From contig QQVP01000026.1 of the NCBI GenBank assembly GCA_003389215.1, positions 1 to 34,689 on the forward strand: 34,689 nt of DNA, given 5' to 3'. Shown here in pieces: positions 24,118 through 31,373 of the stretch. The DNA is from Planctomycetota bacterium (GTDB lineage Bacteria > Planctomycetota > Planctomycetia > Pirellulales > UBA7805). Both the position numbers and the translations under genes were made by a program. Numbering within the stretch: position 1 is the first letter of the stretch; each line of letters begins with the position of its first letter. The notes beneath the pieces are model-generated. The model had not been told where the DNA came from. It saw only the letters and a list, made by a program, of their open reading frames with translations, and ran no database searches.

Positions 24118-24720
24118 CTATTCGCGCGGAGTTGTGCTGTCGTCTGCTTCGCCGCCAGGCGTGTCGACCTTGACGCCGTCCTCGTCAATTTCAACATCGA
24201 CGGCACCGCCAACTTCCACGTCCACACCATCCCCAACGTCGACGCGAACACCACCACGACTGTCCTGTTCCTTGAATGCTTTGACAGCGTTGTCAAACGC
24301 CTGCTTGAAATCGTCCCAGGCGTTACTGACGCCTTCCTTCATCTCGACGCTCGCCTCTCCGCTGGCCTCGTTAAACTCATCGAGTTTCTGTCGAAAGACG
24401 TCACGCTTGTCCTTCAACTCTGCTCGCTTCCGCTGCCACGATTGCTTGGTTTCGTCAACCCACGTCTCGCTCTTGGCTTCGAGCTCTTCGATCGACTTGT
24501 CGAGCTTTTCGAGCTGCTTATTCAACCTGGCAACATACTCTTCCGTCTTTTCAGCAGAAAAATCCCTGGCGGCATCGGCTGTCTCCGAGGCCTTGTCTAC
24601 CACGTCATCGAGTGTCGTCGATTGCTCGGCGGGTTGTGCCCTCGAGCCGTCATAAACGTCCGAACAACCACCGGTCAGCAGCAAACCAGAAATCGCAAGG
24701 AAAGAACTAAGAGTCTTCAT
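24118..24720 (-). CDS. Putative lipoprotein with coiled coil
   Basis: 200-aa predicted lipoprotein. The N-terminus MKTLSSFLAISGLLLTGGCS has a lipobox-like end (LTGGC, lipidated Cys19; Thr and not Leu at -3). Then comes a long charged helical stretch (about 45-150, EKTEEYVARLNKQLEKLDKS), probably coiled coil, and a Gly/Val/Asp-rich repetitive end (VRVDVGDGVDVEVGG, VDVEIDEDGVKVDT). ATG 24720 has AAAGGA at good spacing; the longer frame from 24807 lacks support. A near-consensus sigma-54 promoter lies 66-81 bp upstream. The gene lies downstream of the kinase/regulator operon on the same strand and is a likely target of it. No known family. Confidence 0.82.
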   Translation of the reverse strand: MKTLSSFLAISGLLLTGGCSDVYDGSRAQPAEQSTTLDDVVDKASETADAARDFSAEKTEEYVARLNKQLEKLDKSIEELEAKSETWVDETKQSWQRKRAELKDKRDVFRQKLDEFNEASGEASVEMKEGVSNAWDDFKQAFDNAVKAFKEQDSRGGVRVDVGDGVDVEVGGAVDVEIDEDGVKVDTPGGEADDSTTPRE

Positions 24721-24785
24721 CGTTACATCCTTTTCCGTTCGTAGATTGAAAGAGAAACCAACGAAGTGCGCTGATAGAAGTGAAG

Positions 24786-24801
24786 AGCAAACGTAGTGCC
24801 A
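24786..24801 (-). promoter_or_regulatory. Sigma-54-type promoter of the lipoprotein gene
   Basis: Minus-strand TGGCACTACGTTTGCT is a full match to TGGCAC-N5-TTGCW. The predicted start is near 24776, about 55 bases before ATG 24720. Confidence 0.78.
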
Positions 24802-24856
24802 TACCACATATCCCAGTTACATGGACCTAACAGAAAAGGTGTGCACGGTGCGTATC

Positions 24857-24882
24857 ATGTTGAAACGCCATGTTGAAACGCC
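24857..24882. repeat. 13-bp perfect tandem duplication
   Basis: ATGTTGAAACGCC occurs twice back to back, between the sigma-54-type promoter and the inverted repeat of the lipoprotein gene. Confidence 0.9.
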
Positions 24883-24928
24883 TAATCTCTAGTTGAGCAG
24901 CACGATCGGCACACGCCAGGTGCGCAAG

Positions 24929-24951
24929 AATGTCGCAGTGGCTGCGACATT
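24929..24951. promoter_or_regulatory. Perfect inverted repeat, candidate enhancer site
   Basis: AATGTCGCAG and CTGCGACATT form perfect 10-bp arms around TGG, about 130 bp upstream of the lipoprotein promoter. No T-tract follows on the minus strand, so it is a poor terminator for the regulator gene. The TGTCGC half-site recurs near other sigma-54-type sites here. Confidence 0.55.
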
Positions 24952-25035
24952 TTGACTAGCTCCGCGAGCGGCGACGTCGCTCAATGATCGTTCCTCGAAG
25001 GGAGGCTGAATCGTTGAAGTTCGAGACAGACAACG

Positions 25036-26397
25036 CTACAACTCTTCATCAAGCCCCCAGGCCTTGAGTTTTCGCTGCAACGTGCGCACAGAGATACCAA
25101 GCATTTTCGCGGCGTGAGTGCGATTGCCGTCGCACTGATCGAGGGTTTGTTCCACGGCTTCCCGCTCGAGTTCTTCCATGGTCGTGCCGGGTGGGATCTG
25201 CACCTCATCGGCCGGCGATGTATCGTTCTCCACGATCGCTGGCAAGTCCTCGGTTGTCAGCGTATCGCCGTGGGCCAGTACGATCATGCTTTCCAGGCAG
25301 TTCTTTAGCTGTCGAACGTTGCCCGGCCATTCGTGCGTTTCCAGGTACTCCTTGAGTTCGGGCGACAGTTCGGGAATGTCTTTGCCCGTCTCATCGGCGA
25401 GTTCCTGAAGAAAATGGCGGACGAGCAACGGGATATCTTCGCGGCGTTCTCGCAGCGGGGGCAGATGCAGATTGACCACATTCAGTCGGTAGTACAAATC
25501 CTCCCGAAAGTCATTCTCACGTACCATCTTGTCCAGATCGCGACTCGTGGCTGCCACGACGCGCACATCCACTTCACGGTCCTCGTTGCTGCCGATAGGC
25601 GTGATCGTACGACTCTCAAGCACGCGAAGTAGCTTGGCCTGAGACTCCAGAGCAAAGTCACCGATCTCATCGATGAATATTGTGCCCTCGTTGGCGGTTT
25701 CGAAACGCCCTACGCGCGACTCCATAGCGCCGGTAAACGCGCCCTTGGCGTGGCCGAACAATTCACTTTCGACCAGATGCTCCGGCACGGCCGCCATGTT
25801 GACCACGACGAACGGACCTTCCTTGCGTGGGCTGTTGTGGTGGATCGCCTCGGCGATGAGTTCCTTTCCCGTGCCTGACTCTCCGGTCACCAAAACCGTA
25901 CTCTCGCTCACCGCGGCACGGCGGGCGTTATCGAAGACTTCCAATATGGACTTGGACTTTCCGACAATCTTCTCAAACCCGAGGCGATCGTCGAGGCGTT
26001 CTTGCAATTGTTCGATCGTTTCGTCGCGACGGCGTGCTTCGAGGCACTTCTTTACCAGAATGAGCAATTCGTCAGGATTGACAGGCTTGGACAAGTAGTC
26101 CTCGGCGCCGAGTTTCATCGCCTCGACCGCCGAATCAACCTCACCGTGGGCTGTGACCATAATGAAGGGCGTTACGGAACTCCGCTGCTTCCAGTAGCTC
26201 AACAAATCGATGCCCGACGACTTGCCCATCTTAAGGTCACTGATGATCAGGTCGATCGAGTCACTTATATGTCCCATTGCCTCTTGTGGATTAGTCGCGG
26301 TGAGCACCTCATAGCCCTCAATTCGCAATAGCCGTGCCATTGCTTCCCGCTCACTAGGCTTATCTTCGACGACGAGCAGTTTAGGCTTGGTCTTCAT
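25036..26397 (-). CDS. NtrC-family sigma-54-dependent response regulator
   Basis: 453-aa transcription activator. The receiver domain (about 5-120) has phosphorylation site Asp54 (LIISDLKMGKS) and the conserved lysine in LSKPVNPDE. The AAA+ domain (about 145-380) has Walker A GESGTGKE (172-179), the sigma-54 contact loop GAFTGA (219-224) and Walker B IFIDEIGDF. A Fis-type helix-turn-helix ends the protein (GNRTHAAKMLGISVRTLQRK). ATG 26397 has GAGAGGAAG about 8 bases before it and is preferred over 26457. It follows its kinase by about 100 bp. Several sigma-54-type promoters in the window are candidate targets. Confidence 0.95.
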   Translation of the reverse strand: MKTKPKLLVVEDKPSEREAMARLLRIEGYEVLTATNPQEAMGHISDSIDLIISDLKMGKSSGIDLLSYWKQRSSVTPFIMVTAHGEVDSAVEAMKLGAEDYLSKPVNPDELLILVKKCLEARRRDETIEQLQERLDDRLGFEKIVGKSKSILEVFDNARRAAVSESTVLVTGESGTGKELIAEAIHHNSPRKEGPFVVVNMAAVPEHLVESELFGHAKGAFTGAMESRVGRFETANEGTIFIDEIGDFALESQAKLLRVLESRTITPIGSNEDREVDVRVVAATSRDLDKMVRENDFREDLYYRLNVVNLHLPPLRERREDIPLLVRHFLQELADETGKDIPELSPELKEYLETHEWPGNVRQLKNCLESMIVLAHGDTLTTEDLPAIVENDTSPADEVQIPPGTTMEELEREAVEQTLDQCDGNRTHAAKMLGISVRTLQRKLKAWGLDEEL

Positions 26398-26498
26398 GTT
26401 GCACTTCCTCTCAGCGTTTCGCGCAGATTGATTCGTATCCGCAGTGGCCATGATCATTTATGTCGCTTCGTACCGATATCCATCGCGCCCCCGTCTCG

Positions 26499-27932
26499 TT
26501 ACTTGGATTCGGGTATTAACGGCAATGTGATACGAAAAGTAGCCCCATCGCTTTCCTTTCCTTCGCATTGAATCGTGCCATGAGCTTCCTCGACAAAGCG
26601 CCGCACCATAGGAAGGCCCAATCCGCTTCCGCTGCTCTTGGTCGAGTAGAACGGCTCGAATATCCGCTCACGTTCAGCTTCGCTCACGCCTGGTCCATTG
26701 TCGGAGACAACGACCTCTGCCCTCGAGCCGACCCGCCGGACGGCCATGCGGATTTCGCCGCCTTCTTCGACTGCATCTTGGGCATTGACCAGAAGATTGA
26801 GCAGGATCTGACGTAGCCTTCCGGGATCCATGCGAACGCGAACGGGCGTGCTGGGAAAATCCGCGCGGACATTCACGTTTCTGTGCAGCAGCTCCTGTTC
26901 AATAAAATCGAGCGTCGTTTTAAGCTCCATTTTCAGGTCAATCGCTTCTTCCCGCGCTTCCTTCGGCGACGCAAATCCCAGCAACTCGTTCATTAAGTGT
27001 TCCAAGCGATCAATTTCGCTCGACGACTGATCGATCATCTCCACAATCTCATTGCTGTCGAGCTCCGCCTCACCGTGATACGTGCGACGAAACGTGTGCA
27101 GATTCAATCGGATCGCGTGCAGTGGGTTGCGAATCTCATGGGCTAGACCGGCAGCGATCTGCCCCAGCTCAGCAACACGGCGAAGTTCGGCCGCGTCTCG
27201 GGCAAGTTCGATGCTCGACCTGCGGCGAATTATGAATGACAAGGAAACAACGGAAAGTGCCACCAGCACGAGGATGCCGCCAATCATTAGCATGCACTGT
27301 CGTACAATTGGTCCGCGCAGCTCACTTACGCGTTGATCGACCCAGGCGATCGATAGTCCTTCGTGATAACTGCCAATTTGTTGACCGTTGACTTCAATAG
27401 GAAGTCGAATGTCGTATGCCGGTTCGCCACTGGAAAGTATCTTTCCGTCAGTCTCGACGACATCGTCTCCAACGTCGGTGACGACGCGATCGTACCATCG
27501 GTCGCCCAAGGCGCGATTCACGATGTTGGAATCGGAATGGAGCACGATCGTGCCAGATGCATCGACGATCGCGGCATACAGTTGGCCTTCTTGTGATTGC
27601 GTGCTGACGACATCCCAATATGTCTTAAGCCAGGGCCGTTCTCGAATCTCGTGCCAATCGGTATTGCCATTTGAATCTGTCTCGTGTTGAAGCCCTCCTT
27701 CCAGGTGTCCGGCACGCCGCGTTGCCTGGGCGCGTAGCCGAGAAATCTCAGTCCCGGTTATCGTCTTGCCAATCAGACGCACGTCGTGCAGTGCGCTCCA
27801 TACTGCGAACGAGACGAGTACCAGCAGTGAAAAGAACAAGCATGCGTATGCTGAGACGATCGGCTTGTCGACAGCTTTTCTCGAGGTGTGCGACATCGGA
27901 AGCCGGGAATCTATTGGTTCCGGGGGTACCAT
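26499..27932 (-). CDS. Sensor histidine kinase
   Basis: Membrane sensor kinase, partner of the sigma-54 regulator just downstream. With ATG 27932 (478 aa) there are two helices (about 26-47 and 211-235) flanking an extracytoplasmic sensor of about 160 residues (LYAAIVDASGTIVLHSDSNI resembles a Cache/PAS-like strand). A HisKA domain follows with GLAHEIRNPLHAI (His about 265). The HATPase_c domain has an N box NLLVNAQDAVEEGG, G1 DNGPGVSEAE and G2 SSGSGLGL. The start is uncertain: ATG 27896 is an alternative, and a longer frame extends to 28061. This NtrB/AtoS/ZraS-like layout normally pairs with NtrC-type regulators. Confidence 0.92.
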   Translation of the reverse strand: MVPPEPIDSRLPMSHTSRKAVDKPIVSAYACLFFSLLVLVSFAVWSALHDVRLIGKTITGTEISRLRAQATRRAGHLEGGLQHETDSNGNTDWHEIRERPWLKTYWDVVSTQSQEGQLYAAIVDASGTIVLHSDSNIVNRALGDRWYDRVVTDVGDDVVETDGKILSSGEPAYDIRLPIEVNGQQIGSYHEGLSIAWVDQRVSELRGPIVRQCMLMIGGILVLVALSVVSLSFIIRRRSSIELARDAAELRRVAELGQIAAGLAHEIRNPLHAIRLNLHTFRRTYHGEAELDSNEIVEMIDQSSSEIDRLEHLMNELLGFASPKEAREEAIDLKMELKTTLDFIEQELLHRNVNVRADFPSTPVRVRMDPGRLRQILLNLLVNAQDAVEEGGEIRMAVRRVGSRAEVVVSDNGPGVSEAERERIFEPFYSTKSSGSGLGLPMVRRFVEEAHGTIQCEGKESDGATFRITLPLIPESK

Positions 27933-28295
27933 TGGCAAACCACATGCCACCCTCCGCCAGTCCGGTAAGTCGGGCGATCGTCGGACTTGCAAGCACGCTC
28001 GTGCGCCGATGCAAGACGCGACCACTCGGACTGCGGCAAATCGACGCGGCAGGTGCGTCAAAATGGCCGAGCCCCCACATTGTAGCCGTCCCGTCTCTTC
28101 GCGTCGCCTCTTCCGGTGTGTCAGGACTAGCTAGCGCCTTAGGTTTTCTCGTCTGTACTGCAACACCGACGGGCCGGCCATCTCGGCGACCGATTCGCTA
28201 GCCGCTTGTCGCGAAACTGAGTTCACGTCTCGCACACAGTCTCGGTGAACCAATGACGGAGACTATCGACTAGTCCGGTCAGGTTGACGTATCGG

Positions 28296-28310
28296 GCGAC
28301 ACCTTGTCGC
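28296..28310. promoter_or_regulatory. GCGACA/TGTCGC inverted repeat, candidate enhancer site
   Basis: GCGACACCTTGTCGC has perfect 6-bp arms around CCT, about 45 bp before the -24 box of the epimerase promoter. It uses the same half-site as the repeat at 24929 but in the outward orientation. Confidence 0.4.
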
Positions 28311-28353
28311 ACGGGCGCGGTACGTTTGAGCAGATTTGCCTTGATCTGTCGAT

Positions 28354-28369
28354 TGGCATTCGACTTGCG
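28354..28369 (+). promoter_or_regulatory. Sigma-54-type promoter of the epimerase operon
   Basis: TGGCATTCGACTTGCG has GG and GC at correct spacing and a TTGC -12 box. The predicted start is near 28380, about 75 bases before ATG 28456. The -12 box lies inside the first copy of a 16-bp duplication. Confidence 0.65.
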
Positions 28370-28389
28370 GCAGATTCGACTTGCGGCAG
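28358..28389. repeat. 16-bp perfect tandem duplication over a promoter
   Basis: ATTCGACTTGCGGCAG occurs twice in tandem and duplicates the -12 box of the sigma-54-type promoter. The second copy lacks a correctly spaced -24 GG. Confidence 0.9.
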
Positions 28390-28410
28390 ACAGGGAGTTC
28401 GTTGGAAACG

Positions 28411-28450
28411 AGGCCTACACGCAGGAGGGTAGGCCTACACGCAGGAGGGT
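28411..28450 (+). repeat. 20-bp perfect tandem duplication carrying the ribosome site
   Basis: AGGCCTACACGCAGGAGGGT occurs twice in tandem just before ATG 28456, so the mRNA has two GGAGGG sites; only the second is at working distance. Confidence 0.92.
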
Positions 28451-28455
28451 AAACG

Positions 28456-29541
28456 ATGTCATCGTCGATGGAAGCCAAGCCAACGGTTCTGATTACTGGA
28501 GGCAGCGGCTTGATCGGATCGCGCTTAGTTGGCGTGCTGGCTCCACATTACTCGCTCGCGACACTCGATGTTGAGCCACCCGACACCGATCTTCTCGACG
28601 CGGGGTTCATTCGTTGTGACTTGACGGATGATGAGAGTCTTCGCGAGGGACTGGCGCAAGTTCGCGAGCGACACGGAACTCGTCTCGCGAGCGTCGTGCA
28701 TCTGGCTGCGTACTATGACTTTTCCGGTGAACCAAGCCCTTTGTATCAGGACTTGACAGTCAAAGGTTCGCAACGCCTGCTCCACAATCTGAGGCACTTT
28801 CAAGTCGAGCAACTCATCTTTTCCAGCAGTCTGCTGGTGATGGAGTCTGTGGAAGAGGGTCGAGTGATCAATGAAGGCTCGCCAACCGAAGCCGAGTGGA
28901 ACTACCCGCAGTCGAAACTGGCCGCGGAAAAAGTCATTCGCGAGGAGCGGGGCGATATTCCGACAGTCATTCTGCGCATCGCTGGCGTTTACGACGAATG
29001 GTGTCATTCGATCCCGATCGCCCAACATATACGCCGCATTTTCGAGAAGCAATTGGAGAGTTACTTCTTCCCAGGCGATACGGACCACGGTCAACCTTTT
29101 GTCCATCGTGACGACTTAGTCGATTGCATTCGCAAAACGATCGATCGCCGCACCGAACTCGCCCCCTACGATCTCCTATTGATCGGCGAAGAAGAGGTAA
29201 TGAGCTACGCGGATCTGCAGGACAGGCTCGGCAAACTGCTTCACGGAAGAGAGTGGCCCACAATTCGTATCCCGAAGACCGTGGCGAAGGCCGGCGCCTG
29301 GGCCAAGGATCAGCTTACCGCGAGTGAAGAAGATGAGCCCTTTATCAAACCGTGGATGATCGATCTGGCCGACCAAAATTATCCCATCCAGATATCGAGG
29401 GCCAAGAAACAACTAGGCTGGCGGCCGTCGCATACGCTGAGTGGCACTCTCGAGCAAATGGTGACGAATCTCAAGAGCGATCCGGCACGCTGGTATCAAG
29501 AGAACAACGTGCCCATTCCAGAGAATCTTGAAGCGATGTAG
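28456..29541 (+). CDS. NAD(P)-dependent epimerase/dehydratase (extended SDR)
   Basis: 361-aa extended short-chain dehydrogenase. The Rossmann dinucleotide motif GGSGLIG is at 15-21, VVHLAAYYDF is the next conserved strand, and the catalytic pair is Tyr150-Lys154 in NYPQSKLAAEK. C-terminal residues form a sugar- or substrate-binding lobe with ISRAKKQLGWRPSHTL, typical of nucleotide-sugar epimerases. No glycan genes are near, so the substrate is unknown. The gene has a strong ribosome site (duplicated) and a sigma-54-type promoter. It is followed after 33 bp by a VKOR-like gene and then an SPW gene that overlaps it; the three look like one stress operon. Confidence 0.93.
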   Translation: MSSSMEAKPTVLITGGSGLIGSRLVGVLAPHYSLATLDVEPPDTDLLDAGFIRCDLTDDESLREGLAQVRERHGTRLASVVHLAAYYDFSGEPSPLYQDLTVKGSQRLLHNLRHFQVEQLIFSSSLLVMESVEEGRVINEGSPTEAEWNYPQSKLAAEKVIREERGDIPTVILRIAGVYDEWCHSIPIAQHIRRIFEKQLESYFFPGDTDHGQPFVHRDDLVDCIRKTIDRRTELAPYDLLLIGEEEVMSYADLQDRLGKLLHGREWPTIRIPKTVAKAGAWAKDQLTASEEDEPFIKPWMIDLADQNYPIQISRAKKQLGWRPSHTLSGTLEQMVTNLKSDPARWYQENNVPIPENLEAM

Positions 29542-29574
29542 TCTCGTCATGATGAGATTACGCCGAAAAGCGCG

Positions 29575-30204
29575 ATGAACGATAGACAAGACGAGCACGC
29601 ACGCCTGAATGTGACGGCTCCGCCTTGGTCGTACAATCCATCGGCCTGGAGACAGCGAATTCCGATCTGCCTGTTGGCGCTGGTGGCCTTCGTGATCGCT
29701 GCCTACATGGCGCTCTACCAATGGCGATTGATTGACAACGTTTGGGATCCCGTGTTCGGCAAACAGTCGAAGCGCGTTCTCGATTCGGATTTGGCCAAGT
29801 GGATGCACCACCTGTTCGGCGTATCGGACGCGGCCCTGGGCGCCCTTGCGTATCTGGGGGATGCTATCTTCGGTTTGGCTGGTTCCACTCGACGATGGCA
29901 GTATCGACCTTGGCTCGTCATCTTATTTGGCATCGACGTCATTCCGCTAGGCATCGTCAGCGCGGTCCTGGTCTTCTGCCAAGCCACGATCGTCGGCAAC
30001 TGGTGCTTCTTGTGCATCGTGACGGCTGTCATTTCATTGGTCCTCGTCTACATGGCCTATGACGAAGTCTGGTCCTCGCTGAAGTACCTCTACCGTGTGT
30101 GGAAAGCGACTCGATCGTCGCGGATCGTCTGGAACGCGCTCTGGGGCTTCCCACGGCGAGAGACAGAATTGGTCGCTTCAGATATGATTCGGAAGGCGGC
30201 GTAA
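29575..30204 (+). CDS. Vitamin K epoxide reductase-like membrane protein
   Basis: 209-aa membrane protein of the VKOR-like family with about four helices (30-50, 85-103, 113-135, 142-163). The CXXC redox pair is present as WCFLC (Cys144, Cys147) in the expected last-but-one helix. The loop cysteine pair of true VKOR enzymes is replaced: the region reads [10 protein letters not shown] (about 64-72), with serines. It may therefore not perform the usual disulfide relay to DsbA-like partners, or it may act with another thiol donor. The SPW gene overlaps its stop codon by one base, indicating tight coupling. Confidence 0.85.
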   Translation: MNDRQDEHARLNVTAPPWSYNPSAWRQRIPICLLALVAFVIAAYMALYQWRLIDNVWDPVFGKQSKRVLDSDLAKWMHHLFGVSDAALGALAYLGDAIFGLAGSTRRWQYRPWLVILFGIDVIPLGIVSAVLVFCQATIVGNWCFLCIVTAVISLVLVYMAYDEVWSSLKYLYRVWKATRSSRIVWNALWGFPRRETELVASDMIRKAA

Positions 30205-30569
30205 TGTGGGCCCGTGTGATCGAAGCAATGCTGGGCTGCTGGCTGGCGATCAGTCCATTCATCTTTCGGATGGATGCCGACGACACCTTATTGTGGGCGG
30301 TCAATCTGGTAGCGGCTGCCACGGTAATTACGTGCGCGCTGTTGAGCCACTGGCCGCCAACGCGGCACGCTCGATACATGACAGCGCTCGTATCGCTCGC
30401 AATTATCGCGTACGGGCGCATTGCTGCACCGTCTCCCGGACCGCCGGAGCTGCAAAATCTGATTCTCGTCGGCCTGCTACTGCTCATGTTTTCACTCGTA
30501 CCGAACTTTGCCAGTCAGCCCCCGCGTGGCTGGCGAGACGTATCACAGCTGAAAGACGTTGAAGCGTGA
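30204..30569 (+). CDS. SPW repeat family membrane protein
   Basis: 121-aa membrane protein. It begins [20 protein letters not shown], a form of the SPW motif region (here SPF), followed by three further hydrophobic helices (about 35-52, 60-78, 88-105). ATG 30204 overlaps the TAA of the VKOR-like gene (TAATG), so translation is coupled. SPW proteins of this size have unknown function and often accompany VKOR-like and epimerase genes. The longer upstream frame from 30099 lies inside the VKOR-like gene and is not supported. Confidence 0.82.
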   Translation: MWARVIEAMLGCWLAISPFIFRMDADDTLLWAVNLVAAATVITCALLSHWPPTRHARYMTALVSLAIIAYGRIAAPSPGPPELQNLILVGLLLLMFSLVPNFASQPPRGWRDVSQLKDVEA

Positions 30570-30670
30570 TTTCGATCGTCATGCTGGGAATCGTTCGCGA
30601 CGGTGGTCGTGTCCGCTGGCCAACGTGACGAGATCCGATGTTTGAAGAGACGGTCTGGAAGGACGAAACA

Positions 30671-30958
30671 ATGAATTCCAACGACCTCATAGAACAGCTC
30701 AATGCGCAGCTAACGCGGCTGAAGGCCGACGACGCTCGCGTCGTTCTGGACGACGAGTTCGAACCCAAGGCAGGGACCTTGGTTAAACTCGAGATCGATA
30801 TGGCGTACTGGCACTTCCTGCCGGGTGCGTTGTTAGAGTTGCTCGAACGTTTACCGGACGCGTCCGGCTCGGAGGCGATCAAGGTGGCGATCGAGAAAAA
30901 CGCCCCACAAGTCTGGCACGGCCCATCTCCGAAGGGCTCGCGAGATACGTCCCCCTGA
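30671..30958 (+). CDS. Hypothetical small protein
   Basis: 95-aa soluble protein, no family recognised. It starts MNSNDLIEQLNAQLTRLKAD (coiled-coil-like helix), then a strand-rich DARVVLDDEFEPKAGTLVKL, then an amphipathic helix (LPGALLELLERLPDASG). ATG 30671 has GGAAGGA at good spacing; the in-frame ATG at 30638 does not. About 100 bp separates it from the SPW gene, so it may belong to the same transcript. Confidence 0.65.
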   Translation: MNSNDLIEQLNAQLTRLKADDARVVLDDEFEPKAGTLVKLEIDMAYWHFLPGALLELLERLPDASGSEAIKVAIEKNAPQVWHGPSPKGSRDTSP

Positions 30959-30984
30959 CGTACGTCCGGTCTTCGACTCCGGCG

Positions 30985-31021
30985 TGCGACAAGTTGACTG
31001 GGCATGGGAGGAAGTGTCGCA
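30985..31021. promoter_or_regulatory. TGCGACA...TGTCGCA inverted repeat, candidate enhancer site
   Basis: Perfect 7-bp arms separated by 23 bp, ending about 90 bp before the sigma-54-type promoter of the baeRF gene. The half-site is the same as at 24929 and 28296. Confidence 0.4.
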
Positions 31022-31026
31022 GTTTG

Positions 31027-31073
31027 TCCTTCCCTGTTCCAGCCGATCTTATCCTTCCCTGTTCCAGCCGATC
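31027..31073. repeat. 22-bp perfect direct duplication
   Basis: A 22-bp unit (31027-31048, begins TCCTTCCCTG, ends CAGCCGATC) recurs exactly at 31052-31073 with three bases between. Confidence 0.9.
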
Positions 31074-31109
31074 GATATTGGCATGCGAGAAACGCCTAAA
31101 CTTTACCTC

Positions 31110-31125
31110 GGGCACGCAAGTTGCA
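31110..31125 (+). promoter_or_regulatory. Sigma-54-type promoter of the baeRF gene
   Basis: GGGCACGCAAGTTGCA matches the consensus TGGCACG-N4-TTGCA at every fixed position except the first. It predicts a transcript with a leader of about 235 bases before ATG 31374. Confidence 0.75.
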
Positions 31126-31221
31126 GCCGACGTTAGACTGTCGGCGGTAATCGAACCTGTGCGGATCACCAAGTCGCGCACAAACGCCGTCAAGTGGCCC
31201 GAGCTTTTCGGCATGTGACGC

Positions 31222-31329
31222 CTATTGAGCCCTGCGCAGCCAATGAATCACGCCGACCAACGGGAGGCCGGCATGCCTGCCATGACCGCCGCCGCGAAGG
31301 GCTCATTAACAACGCATCCATCAATAAAT
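31222..31329 (+). repeat. 108-bp repeat, copy 2 (inverted relative to copy 1)
   Basis: Gap-free counterpart of 15069-15176 on the opposite strand. It lies inside the predicted transcribed leader of the baeRF gene. In the plus-strand frame it encodes MNHADQREAGMPAMTAAAKG within a 38-aa reading frame ending at 31359. In the minus-strand frame a TGA replaces the TGG of copy 1. Confidence 0.85.
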
Positions 31330-31359
31330 GCAAGTCCGACGTACAGTCGTCTTTATTGA
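31243..31359 (+). CDS. Possible 38-aa leader peptide within the 108-bp repeat
   Basis: A short frame beginning MNHADQREAGMPAMTAAAKG ends 14 bases before the baeRF start. Its sequence is shared with copy 1 (MNQADQREAGIPAITAAAKG), with only conservative changes inside the repeat. No clear ribosome site precedes the ATG, and the opposite strand shows even fewer amino acid changes, so coding on this strand is uncertain. Confidence 0.25.
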   Translation: MNHADQREAGMPAMTAAAKGSLTTHPSINASPTYSRLY

Positions 31360-31373
31360 CAGAACAGGTGACT

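Larger units (their letters stand above)
24721..25035. other. Regulatory region between response regulator and lipoprotein genes
   Basis: No gene. Holds the sigma-54-type promoter at 24786-24801, a 13-bp direct duplication at 24857-24882 and a perfect inverted repeat at 24929-24951. Confidence 0.75.
27933..28455. other. Divergent region between the kinase and epimerase genes
   Basis: Contains a possible N-terminal extension of the kinase (to 28061). After that there is no gene but several signals: an inverted repeat (28296-28310), a sigma-54-type promoter (28354-28369) and two perfect tandem duplications (28358-28389, 28411-28450). Confidence 0.65.
30959..31373. other. Regulatory leader region of the baeRF gene
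   Basis: Holds an inverted repeat (30985-31021), a 22-bp direct duplication (31027-31073), a sigma-54-type promoter (31110-31125) and copy 2 of the 108-bp repeat (31222-31329). The predicted leader from about 31137 to 31374 is long. A 38-codon frame (31243-31359) runs through the repeat. Confidence 0.7.

Noticed and set aside
23167..24744. A 525-codon open frame on the plus strand
   Set aside because: It runs antisense across two real genes (BON-MscS and the lipoprotein) and the promoterless gap between them; composition is typical of a shadow frame.
24929..24951. The perfect hairpin as a rho-independent terminator of the response regulator gene
   Set aside because: On the regulator's strand no T-tract follows; the T-run is on the other side, where no plus-strand gene ends.
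31058..31078. TTGGCATGCGAGAAACGC as a sigma-54 promoter of the baeRF gene
   Set aside because: No GC at -12; a much better site lies at 31110.
31194..31373. N-terminal extension of the baeRF protein through the 108-bp repeat
   Set aside because: The frame is not the one conserved between repeat copies, and a good ribosome site precedes ATG 31374.
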